From positions 1 to 64,000 of the forward strand of contig NZ_JBJGED010000020.1 of assembly GCF_045062745.1 (NCBI RefSeq): 64,000 nucleotides of DNA. Reading direction: 5' to 3'. This DNA comes from Paenibacillus_AA sp045062745. Lineage in GTDB: Bacteria; Bacillota; Bacilli; Paenibacillales; NBRC-103111. This document shows, piece after piece, positions 9,212 through 17,428 of this stretch (within the stretch, counting starts at the first letter, position 1; each line of letters starts with the position of its first letter). Position numbers and translations under genes: made by a program. The notes beneath the pieces were generated by a model. It had not been told where the DNA came from. It was given only the letters and a program-made list of their open reading frames with translations, and ran no database searches.

Positions 9212-9300
9212 CGGGATTTACAATCCGCGCTCGGACGGCTACAATAATTGTTTGTCTACAGAAAGTCTTCAATTGAAACTATGACGATGCAAGGAGTTGG

Positions 9301-10422
9301 ATGGCAATGAGAGATCCCCGATTGCAAACGCTCGCGCGCAATCTCGTGCAATATTCCGTAAACGTGAAGCCGGGCGAGAAAATTTGGATCGACATGATCG
9401 GCGGGGAACGCGAGCTGGCCAAATGCCTGGTCGAAGAAGTGCACGCCCGCGGCGGGTATCCGTTCGTGGAGCTGAGCGACAAATCGGTGCTCCGTTCCGT
9501 GCTTACTTCGGTTACGGCAGAACAGCTCGAGCTCTGGAAGGAGCTCGACTTGAACCGCATGTCGCAGATGGACGGCTACATCGCCGTACGCTCCGGCGAC
9601 AATGTCAATGAATTGTCCGACGTGCCCCAAGAGAAGAACGACATGTATCAACGACTCTACTACAAACCGGTGCATCTCGAGCAGCGGGTGAAAAAAACGC
9701 GCTGGGTCGTGCTTCGCTACCCGAGCCCATCGATGGCCCAGCTCGCCAGCATGAGTACGGAGGCGTTCGAGAACTTCTACTTCGACGTATGCAATCTCGA
9801 CTACAGCAAGATGGACGCCGCGATGGATCCGCTCGCCGCGCTGATGGAGCGGACGGACCGAGTTCGCCTCGTCAGCCCCGGCACGGACTTGACGTTCTCC
9901 ATCAAGGGCTTGCCGGCCCGCAAGTGTTCCGGCCATCGCAACATCCCGGACGGAGAAGTGTTCACCGCGCCTGTCCGCGATTCGGTCAATGGCGTGATCT
10001 CCTACAACACGCCTAGCGTATATGCAGGCTTCACATTCGAGAACATAAAGTTCCGGTTCGAAAACGGCAAGATCGTGGAAGCGACCGCCAATGATACCGC
10101 GCGATTGAACGCCATCCTCGATGCGGACGAAGGAGCCCGGTATATCGGAGAGTTCAGCCTGGGCTTCAACCCTTATATTTTGCATCCGATGAAGGACACA
10201 CTGTTCGATGAGAAAATTGCCGGCAGCCTTCATTTCACCCCGGGTCAAGCGTACGAGGATTGCGACAACGGCAACCGCTCGTCGATTCACTGGGATATCG
10301 TGCTGATCCAGCGTCCGGAGTTCGGCGGGGGCGAAGTGTATTTCGACGACGTTCTGATCCGCAAGGACGGGCTGTTCGTCGTGCCGGAGCTGCTCGGACT
10401 CAACCCCGACCGGTTGAAATAA
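9301..10422 (+). CDS. ampS: Aminopeptidase, M29 family (AmpS/AmpT type)
   Basis: A cytoplasmic metallo-aminopeptidase removing N-terminal residues from peptides. The 373-residue protein matches the M29 family throughout: N-terminal DPRLQTLARNLVQYSV, the PDGEVFTAPV and YIGEFSLGFNP segments that carry the glutamate metal ligands, and the C-terminal NRSSIHWDIV with a histidine ligand, followed by FDDVLIRKDGLF. Start choice is uncertain: AAGGAG is 4 bases before ATG 9301 and 10 before ATG 9307, so the protein may be two residues shorter. It is followed at about 100 bases by the HPr-like gene. Confidence 0.92.
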   Translation: MAMRDPRLQTLARNLVQYSVNVKPGEKIWIDMIGGERELAKCLVEEVHARGGYPFVELSDKSVLRSVLTSVTAEQLELWKELDLNRMSQMDGYIAVRSGDNVNELSDVPQEKNDMYQRLYYKPVHLEQRVKKTRWVVLRYPSPSMAQLASMSTEAFENFYFDVCNLDYSKMDAAMDPLAALMERTDRVRLVSPGTDLTFSIKGLPARKCSGHRNIPDGEVFTAPVRDSVNGVISYNTPSVYAGFTFENIKFRFENGKIVEATANDTARLNAILDADEGARYIGEFSLGFNPYILHPMKDTLFDEKIAGSLHFTPGQAYEDCDNGNRSSIHWDIVLIQRPEFGGGEVYFDDVLIRKDGLFVVPELLGLNPDRLK

Positions 10423-10526
10423 ACTAAATTCTATCGTTGCATGGCACGAGCTTCCAAGTTATCATAGAATGTGAAGTACCATTAATCGAGGGTGGATGCA
10501 TATCCGCTTCCATGGAGGGATCTGTC

Positions 10527-10775
10527 ATGTCTAGCGCAAGCAACAATGCCATTGTAGAAATTTCCCAAACGGCGAACAAATTCCGTTCTTCCATCGTGCT
10601 GCAGCTGCAAAACAAGTTTATCGATGTGAAGAGCATTTTGGGATTGTTCACGACATTGTTGGACACCGGCTCCTATCAGCTCCATGTTCACGGACCGGAC
10701 GCGGAAGAAGCGACCAAAGCGATGCTCGAAGTGTTCGGCAAGCACAATTTGACTGTTGATGTCGTCACCGAGTAA
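10527..10775 (+). CDS. HPr/Crh-like protein lacking the phosphorylatable histidine
   Basis: This 82-residue protein aligns with HPr from the first helix on (QTANKF, then DVKSILGLFTTLL, then HVHGPDAEEATKAM). The first beta-strand is missing and the active-site loop, normally GxHARPA, reads SASNNAI, so His15 is absent. The regulatory serine is retained as Ser36 in DVKSILG. HPr relatives with serine but no histidine, such as Crh of B. subtilis, act in catabolite control and not in sugar transport; a regulatory role is inferred. GGAGGGA lies 6 bases before ATG 10527. A longer in-frame start at 10437 has no HPr similarity. Confidence 0.78.
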   Translation: MSSASNNAIVEISQTANKFRSSIVLQLQNKFIDVKSILGLFTTLLDTGSYQLHVHGPDAEEATKAMLEVFGKHNLTVDVVTE

Positions 10776-10802
10776 TTTGCAATCAGGCCGATCGCCGTCA
10801 GA

Positions 10803-10836
10803 AGATATTTCCCTTTGCCGGGAAGTATCTTTTTTC
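10803..10836 (+). terminator. Terminator after the HPr-like gene
   Basis: AGATATTTCCC / GGGAAGTATCT stem, 6-base loop, followed by TTTTTT. Confidence 0.88.
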
Positions 10837-10895
10837 GTTTATAGAGGCCAGGTTCGCACGGTTCACTCCCCCACATATTATAGGACCGCTGTTAC

Positions 10896-10924
10896 TTGTG
10901 TAATGCTGCAATTTCGTCTATCAT
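10896..10924 (+). promoter_or_regulatory. Promoter of ylaN
   Basis: TTGTGT, 17-base spacer, TATCAT, ending 43 bases before the start codon. Confidence 0.5.
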
Positions 10925-10967
10925 ATGCATATAAGGACTGGATAAGCTTCGGCAAGGGGGAGATTTG

Positions 10968-11261
10968 ATGTCGGCATCCGAAATTATGTTAAACTTAAAC
11001 CAAAAAGCACTCAGCCTGCTCCAAGAAGATGCGGATCAAATTGAGAAGCTGATTCAAATTCAGATGGAATCCTTGACGAACCGCAGATGTCCTCTTTACG
11101 AAGAGGTGTTGGATACACAGATGTACGGACTTTCCCGCGAGATCGATTTTGCGGTCCGGGCGGGTCTGGTCGTGGAGTCGGCAGGCAAGAGCATCTTGAG
11201 CGAGCTCGAGCGGAAGTTGGCTCAGCTGTACGAAGCGCTTGCGTCAACTAGAAAGGAGTAG
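10968..11261 (+). CDS. ylaN: YlaN family protein (DUF1507)
   Basis: A 97-residue helical protein matching YlaN of Bacillus and Staphylococcus, especially CPLYEEVLDTQMYGLSREID. YlaN is linked in those organisms to iron homeostasis through the Fur repressor. ATG 10968 has AAGGGGGAG upstream; the TTG directly before it is less likely. In B. subtilis ylaN lies beside ftsW; here ftsW is 2-3 kb away on the other strand, a partly conserved neighbourhood. Confidence 0.92.
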   Translation: MSASEIMLNLNQKALSLLQEDADQIEKLIQIQMESLTNRRCPLYEEVLDTQMYGLSREIDFAVRAGLVVESAGKSILSELERKLAQLYEALASTRKE

Positions 11262-11285
11262 CCCTTAGGGCTACTCCTTTTTTGC
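11254..11285. terminator. Bidirectional terminator between ylaN and the antiporter gene
   Basis: GGAGTAGCCC / GGGCTACTCC stem with a TTTTTT tail on the plus strand; the two genes converge here and share it. Confidence 0.9.
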
Positions 11286-12334
11286 TACACCAAGAAAAAC
11301 GCGATGCCCAGGATGATATAGACAACGAGCAGCAGGACGCCCTCGTACCAGTTCGTCATGCCGTCCTTTGAGATCGACTTGGCGATAAAAGACGCAATGG
11401 CGATTCCCGCGAGCTCGTACGTCGTGAAGACGATGTTCATCGTATTCCCGAAGAAGTAGCTGACGATGACGAGCACCGGCGCGACGAACAGCGCGATCTG
11501 CAAGCTGCTGCCGATGGCGATTTCCACCGCGGCGCCGATCTTGTTCCGCATCGCCAGCATGACGGCCGCGCTATGCTCGGCGGCATTGCCGACGATGGCG
11601 ACGAGGAATGCGCCCACGAACAGCTCGGACAGGCCGAAGCGGTGCGTGAACTCCTCCAGCGTCCCGACGAGCCATTCGCTGATGAAGGCGACCATGACGG
11701 TGGCTAATACCAGGTACACAATAGCCTTTCCCTTCGACCAGGCGATGTCGTGCTCGTCCGGCTGCTCCTGCGGGTCGGACAGCACGTCCTTGTGCGTGAC
11801 CATCGAGAAGATGAGCCAGGTCACGTAGGCGATGATCAGAATGATGGCGACGATGAGACTGAACGCATTCGTTTCCTTCGAGGTCAGGCTGCTGGCGAAG
11901 ATAGCGGGAACGAATAGCGCGATGACCGCCAGGAGCATGAGGGACGCGTTGCTCCCGGCCATCATGATGTTGAACTTCTGCGTCTTGAACTTCAGCCCCC
12001 CGAGAAACACGCTCAGTCCGAGCACGAGCAGCAGGTTGCCCATGATCGAGCCGGTGATGCTCGCTTTGACCATATCGAACAGCCCGTCCCGGACAAGGAA
12101 AATCGCAATGATCAGTTCCGCCGCATTCCCGAACGTCGCATTCAGGAAGCCGCCGATTCTCTCGCCGGCATAGTGGGCTACGCTTTCGGTAGCTTTACCG
12201 AGAAATCCGGCCGCGAATACAATCGCTACACAGCAGACCGCGAGCTGCAGCATCTTGGACATGCCCGTATAATGTGCGATGCCGCTGAATGCGAAGCTGG
12301 CGATGAGGATTGTGAAAAACGCCTTTTGCTTCAT
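11285..12334 (-). CDS. cax: Calcium/proton antiporter (CaCA superfamily, Cax type)
   Basis: Expels Ca2+ across the membrane in exchange for protons. The 349-residue protein is almost entirely membrane helices (about 11) and carries both inverted repeat signatures: GNAAELIIAIFLVRDGLFD in the first half and GNAAEHSAAVMLAMRNKIG in the second, with the acidic residues that bind the cation. A short acidic loop (DPQEQPDEHD) separates the halves. AGGAGGGTT precedes the ATG. Together with the Ca2+ ATPase at 28.8-31.6 kb it gives the cell two calcium efflux routes. Confidence 0.95.
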   Translation of the reverse strand: MKQKAFFTILIASFAFSGIAHYTGMSKMLQLAVCCVAIVFAAGFLGKATESVAHYAGERIGGFLNATFGNAAELIIAIFLVRDGLFDMVKASITGSIMGNLLLVLGLSVFLGGLKFKTQKFNIMMAGSNASLMLLAVIALFVPAIFASSLTSKETNAFSLIVAIILIIAYVTWLIFSMVTHKDVLSDPQEQPDEHDIAWSKGKAIVYLVLATVMVAFISEWLVGTLEEFTHRFGLSELFVGAFLVAIVGNAAEHSAAVMLAMRNKIGAAVEIAIGSSLQIALFVAPVLVIVSYFFGNTMNIVFTTYELAGIAIASFIAKSISKDGMTNWYEGVLLLVVYIILGIAFFLV

Positions 12335-12388
12335 GAAGGAACCCTCCTGTTTATGTAAAACATTCCCTGAGTTGAGTCGACCTATTCT

Positions 12389-12416
12389 ACTATACTGGAA
12401 ATGATTTCACTTGAAA
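12389..12416 (-). promoter_or_regulatory. Promoter of the antiporter gene
   Basis: On the minus strand TTTCAA, 16-base spacer, TATAGT, about 55 bases ahead of the ATG. The -10 is good and the -35 approximate. Confidence 0.5.
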
Positions 12417-12455
12417 AGCGGAGGATGGGGCAAGCCCGAGGTAAATTCGCACAAG

Positions 12456-12485
12456 TTGACTTTCCATGTCATGGCATCTTACAAT
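12456..12485 (+). promoter_or_regulatory. Promoter of the Asp23 family gene
   Basis: TTGACT, 18-base spacer, TACAAT, 29 bases before the start codon. Confidence 0.65.
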
Positions 12486-12514
12486 GAAGCTATATTGTGG
12501 AAGGAGTGAACAAC

Positions 12515-12895
12515 ATGTCCGCTGACACGCAATCCGGTCTCATTCGCATTTCCGATGACGTAGTCGCCACCATTGCCGGACTCGCTGCCCTTGAAACGCC
12601 GGGCATAGCCGCCATGTCGGGCGGAATATCCGAAGGACTCGCCAAAAGGCTGAGCGGGAAAAACGTACAAAAGGGCGTCTCTGTGGAAGTCGGACAGTTG
12701 GAGGCCGCAATCGATTTGCGGGTTATTCTTCATTATGGCTCCAAAATTCAGGATGTATGCCGCAGCCTGCAGGAGAACGTGAAGGAAGCCGTAGAGAATA
12801 TGACCGGGCTTCAAGTGGTGGAAGTGAACGTGAAGGTCGAAGGCGTCGCGTTCAGGGAAGACGAGCCGGAAGAAACCGTTTCACGCATTAAGTAA
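12515..12895 (+). CDS. Asp23/Gls24 family protein
   Basis: A 126-residue member of the Asp23/Gls24 (DUF322) family, associated with the cell envelope and alkaline or envelope stress in Firmicutes. The pattern is typical: IRISDDVVATIAGLAALETPG at the start, a variable middle, and IDLRVILHYGSKIQDVC followed by VVEVNVKVEGVAF. It is a paralogue of the YloU-type gene at 50373 but more divergent. GAAGGAGTG lies upstream of ATG 12515. It is monocistronic between its own promoter and a terminator. Confidence 0.92.
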   Translation: MSADTQSGLIRISDDVVATIAGLAALETPGIAAMSGGISEGLAKRLSGKNVQKGVSVEVGQLEAAIDLRVILHYGSKIQDVCRSLQENVKEAVENMTGLQVVEVNVKVEGVAFREDEPEETVSRIK

Positions 12896-12931
12896 CCACA
12901 TGCGCGCACCAACTCCATAACCCAAAAAACG

Positions 12932-12972
12932 AAACCTCCAAATTCCACGGCTGTGGTTTTGGAGGTTTTTTG
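12932..12972. terminator. Bidirectional terminator
   Basis: AAACCTCCAAA / TTTGGAGGTTT stem with A-run to the left and T-run to the right; serves the Asp23 gene and the leftward acetyltransferase operon. Confidence 0.9.
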
Positions 12973-12977
12973 CCAAG

Positions 12978-13472
12978 CTAAGCGTTAAGCGTCTTCTGAT
13001 AAAACCAAACGTCCTGCCAAGCACCGAACTTGTAGCCGACTTCCTTAAACGTGCCTACCAGTTCGAAGCCGAATTTATGGTGCAAGCGTACGCTCGTCTC
13101 ATTGCCGCCGGTAATGGCGGACAAGATGACGTGGAACCCGCGCGCCTCAGCCTCGCGGAGCACCTCGCCCATCAGCCCGGTGCCGATCCCACGGCCGTGG
13201 AACCGCTTGTCCAAGTAAATGGACAGCTCCGCGGTACGGGAGTAGGCGGGCTTCACCCGGTACATGGTCAGGCAGGCGTACCCCGCGAATTCCCCGTCCC
13301 ACTCCGCGGCGAAGATCGGATAGCGTTCGCCGAACTGCTGGAACCAGACTCGACGTTCTTCCAAAGTTTGCGGGGTCAAGTCGAAGGTAGCGGTTAAATT
13401 CTCGATAGCGTCGTTATAAATCGCTAAAATGGCAGGCACATCGGATATTGTAGCGGGACGAATGGTGAGCAC
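12978..13472 (-). CDS. GNAT N-acetyltransferase, phosphinothricin acetyltransferase-like
   Basis: Transfers an acetyl group from acetyl-CoA to an amine. The 164-residue GNAT fold includes IRPATISDVPAILAIYNDAI at the N-terminus and the CoA loop RFHGRGIGTGLM (about 91-102). The pattern matches the PAT/Bar and MnaT subgroup, whose members act on phosphinothricin-like or plain amino acids; the substrate here is not known. It starts with GTG, eight bases after GAAGGAG. It is the last gene of the leftward yugN-ftsW operon, 14 bases after ftsW. Confidence 0.88.
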   Translation of the reverse strand: MLTIRPATISDVPAILAIYNDAIENLTATFDLTPQTLEERRVWFQQFGERYPIFAAEWDGEFAGYACLTMYRVKPAYSRTAELSIYLDKRFHGRGIGTGLMGEVLREAEARGFHVILSAITGGNETSVRLHHKFGFELVGTFKEVGYKFGAWQDVWFYQKTLNA

Positions 13473-13486
13473 GGGTTCGACTCCTT

Positions 13487-14683
13487 CTATGTGCGGGATG
13501 CTTGTCTCCGATTGCGTTCCGGCTTGTCCGGCTTGTCGGACTTCTCCTGCTTGTCCGGCTTATTGTACTCCCGCGACAGGCTGAGCAAAATGCCGATGCT
13601 GCACATCATGACGAGGAGGGACGAGCCGCCGGAGCTGATGAACGGAAGCGTGACGCCGGTCATCGGGATCGCCCCCGTGACGCCGCCCATGTTGATGAAC
13701 GCTTGGACGCCGATCAGTCCCACGATGCCGATGCCGACGAGATTCCCGAACGTATCGGTGCTGCGCAAGGCGACGAGCAGCCCGCGCCAGATGAAGGCAA
13801 GGTAGAACAGCAGGAACACGACCGTACCGATAAACCCGAGCTCTTCTCCGATAATCGCGAAGATGAAGTCGTTATGTGCTTCCGGCAAATAATGCAGCTT
13901 CTGAATGCTCTGGCCGATGCCGGCGCCGGTCAGCTCTCCGTGGCCGAAGGCGTACATAGACTGCACGATCTGATAGCATGAGCCCTGAGAATCCGACCAG
14001 GGGTTGATGTAGCAGGAGATCCGGTCCATCCGGTACCCGAGTGTCTCCGAACTGAACACGTATATAAGTGCGCCTATACAGCCTATAACGGCGACGGCTC
14101 CCGAAGCCAGCAAAATATGCTTCATATTGGCGCCTCCGACGATGATGACGAGGGAAGCGCACAGGACGAGAATGACCATCGAACCGAAGTCCGGCTGCAG
14201 CATAATAAGGAACGCTACGATGCCAACGATAATGACGGAGGGGACGAGGCCCCGGCGGAACTCCTTCACACGGTCGCCCTTCTTGTCGATCAAGCCCGCC
14301 AAATACAAGATCACGGCCAGCTTGGCGAACTCCGACGGCTGGATGCTGAAGCCGGCGATTCGGAACCAGCTCCGCGCTCCGTTCACTTCGTATCCTATGA
14401 ACGGGACGAGCGCAAGAAGGATCAGAATTACGATAAATAACGGCTTAAGCAACAGCCGCAGCTTCGCCATAGGAACATTCATAAGAAAAAACATGCCAAT
14501 TGTGCCGAGCACGGCAAAAATGGCTTGTTTTTTCACGACATAAAACGCATTGTTTCCATATTCCTTCGAGGTGATCGCGATGGCCGAGCTCGCGCTGAAC
14601 ACCATCACGAGTCCGAAGCCGACTATCAAAAACGTGAGCAGCAGAAGCAGGAAATCCGGCGTTCCTCTGCGCGATGGTTGCAT
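13487..14683 (-). CDS. ftsW: Septal peptidoglycan polymerase FtsW (SEDS family)
   Basis: A 398-residue SEDS glycosyltransferase with about ten membrane helices that polymerises lipid II together with a class B PBP at the septum. The catalytic aspartate region is LPEAHNDFIFAIIGEELGF, and the C-terminal signature TGVTLPFISSGGSSLL is present. The extracellular loop with RMDRISCYINPW also fits. The tail is rich in Lys, Asp and Pro. FtsW is favoured over RodA or SpoVE by the ylaN/ftsW association in Bacillales, but paralogue assignment is not certain. AAGGGG precedes the ATG; yugN lies 15 bases upstream. Confidence 0.88.
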   Translation of the reverse strand: MQPSRRGTPDFLLLLLTFLIVGFGLVMVFSASSAIAITSKEYGNNAFYVVKKQAIFAVLGTIGMFFLMNVPMAKLRLLLKPLFIVILILLALVPFIGYEVNGARSWFRIAGFSIQPSEFAKLAVILYLAGLIDKKGDRVKEFRRGLVPSVIIVGIVAFLIMLQPDFGSMVILVLCASLVIIVGGANMKHILLASGAVAVIGCIGALIYVFSSETLGYRMDRISCYINPWSDSQGSCYQIVQSMYAFGHGELTGAGIGQSIQKLHYLPEAHNDFIFAIIGEELGFIGTVVFLLFYLAFIWRGLLVALRSTDTFGNLVGIGIVGLIGVQAFINMGGVTGAIPMTGVTLPFISSGGSSLLVMMCSIGILLSLSREYNKPDKQEKSDKPDKPERNRRQASRT

Positions 14684-14698
14684 GCGGGATGCCCCTTT

Positions 14699-15040
14699 TT
14701 AGTCCGCCAGTTGTCTGGTCAGGTCATTCAGCTTTTGGGTCGCGATTTTGACCACTTCTTCGGCTACCGGCGAGTCATAGTCCAAACCGTGCGGAAACGT
14801 GCCGCGGCCCAAATAGACTTCTTCTACGGCCAGAATGGCATACGGAGATTCCAGCTTGCCCTCAACCGCGCGCGTGTTGATGCGGAGGAAGTAGTCGTCC
14901 CCTTTGTATTCGATCTTGTAATCGTATGTAGCGCGATAATATTCCCACTGCCAACGGACGAAGCCGAGCTTCGACGAGACGTCGTCCAAATGTTTCAAAT
15001 CGCTTTTCACAGCGCGGAGCGCAGCATTTTCAATAATCAC
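14699..15040 (-). CDS. yugN: YugN-like family protein
   Basis: A 113-residue protein resembling the YugN-like family of Bacillales: VSSKLGFVRWQWEYYRATYD, then YFLRINTRAVEGKLE and GRGTFPHGLDYDSPV. The family has no established biochemical role. It starts with GTG (AGGAGGGTT about 8 bases upstream) and is the first gene of the leftward operon with ftsW and the acetyltransferase. Confidence 0.7.
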   Translation of the reverse strand: MIIENAALRAVKSDLKHLDDVSSKLGFVRWQWEYYRATYDYKIEYKGDDYFLRINTRAVEGKLESPYAILAVEEVYLGRGTFPHGLDYDSPVAEEVVKIATQKLNDLTRQLAD

Positions 15041-15224
15041 GAGTTAACCCTCCTGAGGTTCGTTTGTCTTTATTCATGATAGTATGTTTGCCCAAGTTGT
15101 GCAAGTCTAAAGCGGGTCCGCAAGGCTGCCAGTAACTCACAGGAATCGGCGTCGACAGGTGAGGGAAATTTAATGAGGATTTCGTATTCGATCATTACAT
15201 GTACAAAGGAGGGTACCGTATCCA

Positions 15225-15665
15225 ATGAAACAGATTCGCGATATTATGAGTACCGACTGCGTCACCGTGACGCTGCAGGACAACTTGTATGAAATTGCCG
15301 TCAAGATGAAAATGAACGATATCGGCTTCATTCCGGTTGTCGAAGGGGACAAATTGATCGGCGTTGTAACGGACCGGGACCTGGTTATCCGGGGCTATGC
15401 GGAGAAGCATTCGGGCTCGACCGCGGTGAAGGAAGTCATGTCGACCGACATCACGACGATCACCCCGGAAACGTCGGTGGACGAGGCCGCCAAGCTGATG
15501 GCTCAAAACAAAATTCGCCGGCTGCCCGTCGTCGACAATGGCAAACTGGTTGGAGTCGTGGCGATAGCGGACTTGGCCGTTCGTGAAATTTTCGTGAACG
15601 AAGCGGGCATGGCGCTGAGCGATATCTCGGAGAACGTCGACCACATGGCTTCCTCGAATCATTAA
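15225..15665 (+). CDS. Tandem CBS domain protein
   Basis: A 146-residue protein made of two CBS motifs (about 1-57 and 68-125), beginning MKQIRDIMSTDCVTVT and repeating with VKEVMSTDITTITPE. CBS pairs usually bind adenine nucleotides and regulate a partner; stand-alone proteins like B. subtilis YhcV have no defined target. AGGAGGG is 11 bases before the ATG, a long but workable spacing. It is a single gene ended by its own terminator. Confidence 0.9.
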   Translation: MKQIRDIMSTDCVTVTLQDNLYEIAVKMKMNDIGFIPVVEGDKLIGVVTDRDLVIRGYAEKHSGSTAVKEVMSTDITTITPETSVDEAAKLMAQNKIRRLPVVDNGKLVGVVAIADLAVREIFVNEAGMALSDISENVDHMASSNH

Positions 15666-15680
15666 TAGGACTGGCAAGAA

Positions 15681-15712
15681 CACCCCCGTTCTTCATGGAT
15701 GGGGGTTTCTTC
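15681..15712 (+). terminator. Terminator after the CBS gene
   Basis: CACCCCC... / GGGGGT stem with TTTCTT behind it. Confidence 0.7.
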
Positions 15713-15786
15713 GCGCTCTAATGCTGCTATACTTGGAGCTTAGAAAGGCTATAAGCTTCAGATGGAGTTTGGGAGGAGCAGGAGTC

Positions 15787-16506
15787 ATGAGAGTCGGAAA
15801 GCTGCATCAAATACACCGGTACCCGGTCAAATCATTCGCGGGCGAGCGGCTGAATGAAGTCCAAGTGGAGCCGTACGGTCTGTACGGGGATCGGAGCCAC
15901 GCGATCGTCGACGGTTCCAAGGAAGGGTGGGACCGGTTCGTCACCGCCCGAGATATCCCGGAAATGCTGCTTTATCGCGCTTCGCTCGAGATGGGGGAGG
16001 GCGGGATGGAGTTCCCATCCCTTCACATCACCGCTCCGGACGGAACTCGGCTGTCGTGGAACGAGGAGCTGCTTCACCGCTTTCAAGACCGCTGCAAGCA
16101 GCCGTTGTCCCTCGAAACGCATACGCGTGACGAGGCGCAATTGGCGGTCGATTCGGGAAGCGTGCTCCTCGTAACCGATGCATCGATGCGGGAATTGGAG
16201 CGCCAGTGGGGGAAGCGGCTCGACGCCGGGCGGTTTCGGCCGAATCTGATCGTCGCGATGGACGAGGACCGACATTTCGCGGAGATGGAGTGGACCGACC
16301 GGAAGCTGAGGATCGGTACCGCTGTGTTCCAGGTCGACATCGCTTGCGAACGATGTATGATGGTGACTCTGGACCCCGCTACGACGGAGCGCGACCCCAC
16401 CTTGCTGAAGCTGCTGCATGCGGAAACGGCGCTCACGTTCGGCATGTATGCCGAAGTTGCGACGCCCGGCATGATCCGTGTCGGAGATGACGTCGAGCTG
16501 TTGTAA
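15787..16506 (+). CDS. MOSC domain protein
   Basis: A 239-residue protein with an N-terminal MOSC beta-barrel-like part (VGKLHQIHRYPVKSF, YGDRSHAIVD) and the MOSC domain, containing RFRPNLIVAMDED and the conserved cysteine in ACERCMMVTLDP. The family carries sulfur or binds molybdenum cofactor in enzymes such as the YiiM/YcbX group; the substrate cannot be told here. ATG 15787 is chosen because GGGAGGAG lies just upstream; the longer frame from 15721 adds no family similarity. Confidence 0.88.
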   Translation: MRVGKLHQIHRYPVKSFAGERLNEVQVEPYGLYGDRSHAIVDGSKEGWDRFVTARDIPEMLLYRASLEMGEGGMEFPSLHITAPDGTRLSWNEELLHRFQDRCKQPLSLETHTRDEAQLAVDSGSVLLVTDASMRELERQWGKRLDAGRFRPNLIVAMDEDRHFAEMEWTDRKLRIGTAVFQVDIACERCMMVTLDPATTERDPTLLKLLHAETALTFGMYAEVATPGMIRVGDDVELL

Positions 16507-16523
16507 TGCAGGCGTTATGACCG

Positions 16524-17261
16524 CTAGTCCTTCGACTTGCGGTATCCGGCTGCTTTCGCCTCGTCCTCGGTGCAGAACAGCGCTTCCGGGTTCGTCTGCT
16601 CATAGTAGCGGCCGCCGGGGACGTGGTAGATTTTTTCCTTGTCGGCATTAATGTTGCCCTTGATCTTGGGTTGGGCACACCCGGCCGAGGAAGCACCGCC
16701 TGGCTTCTCGGAGGAGCCGTTCGTTCCGGATGAGCCTGAAGGTCCCCACAGCCCTTTATTGTTCGCCCTCGCTTGGCGCTCCACTTCGAGAAACCTCTTC
16801 TGGAACATCACGTTAGGCGGCACCGTCATCGTATTCGCATAGCCTTCGGCGAGCAGCGTCTCGTTATACATCACTGTCTCCCCCGCGATGAACAAATACC
16901 GGAGCAGCCTCCCGTAATTGTCCTTATCCCCGGCGTCTTTGAACAAATAAACCGTTTTGCCCGTGAGCTTGGACTTCGTGAAGTTGCTGGCTTCTTTGCC
17001 GTACGCTTCAACCGGACTGTTCGGCTTCACCGTCTCCGGCGTATTGACGCCGATCAGCCGCACCTTGTCGCCCTTCGCGGTCTCGATCGTATCGCCGTCG
17101 ACGACCCGCTTCACGACCTCTTGGGTCCAGGGCTGACCTGTGAGCTGCGGATACGCTTCGATGATGGAGCTCACATCTTGGTCCGGACTCGCGGCAGTAC
17201 GAGAGGAACAACCGGCTAGCAGAGCGGTTAGGAGCAGGAGCATTCCTATTCGGCGGAACAC
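16524..17261 (-). CDS. Secreted thermonuclease-like lipoprotein
   Basis: The 245-residue precursor has a lipobox (LLAGC, Cys near residue 18), then a staphylococcal nuclease domain (about 50-170). That domain holds VKRVVDGDTIETAKGDKVRL, IGVNTPET, the DNYGRLLRYLF arginine region and NNKGLWGP. A Ser/Gly-rich linker leads to a C-terminal module (IYHVPGGRYYEQTNPEALFC) common at the end of such nucleases. It probably degrades DNA outside the membrane, for nutrient use or DNA processing. The start is GTG with GAGGTG upstream. Monocistronic, divergent from the XPB operon. Confidence 0.9.
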   Translation of the reverse strand: MFRRIGMLLLLTALLAGCSSRTAASPDQDVSSIIEAYPQLTGQPWTQEVVKRVVDGDTIETAKGDKVRLIGVNTPETVKPNSPVEAYGKEASNFTKSKLTGKTVYLFKDAGDKDNYGRLLRYLFIAGETVMYNETLLAEGYANTMTVPPNVMFQKRFLEVERQARANNKGLWGPSGSSGTNGSSEKPGGASSAGCAQPKIKGNINADKEKIYHVPGGRYYEQTNPEALFCTEDEAKAAGYRKSKD

Positions 17262-17428
17262 GGAAACACCTCATTTATGTAGGAATCGAATCAGAGCTTC
17301 TCCATTATACAGGAGAGCCGGCGCCGCTCACAACGAGTGTACCGGAGGGCGGGTTTAAATCCGATCGCATCCTTTCATACTAAGTAGATGAACATTTCAC
17401 CATGAACCATGAAGGAGGCCGTCTCACC

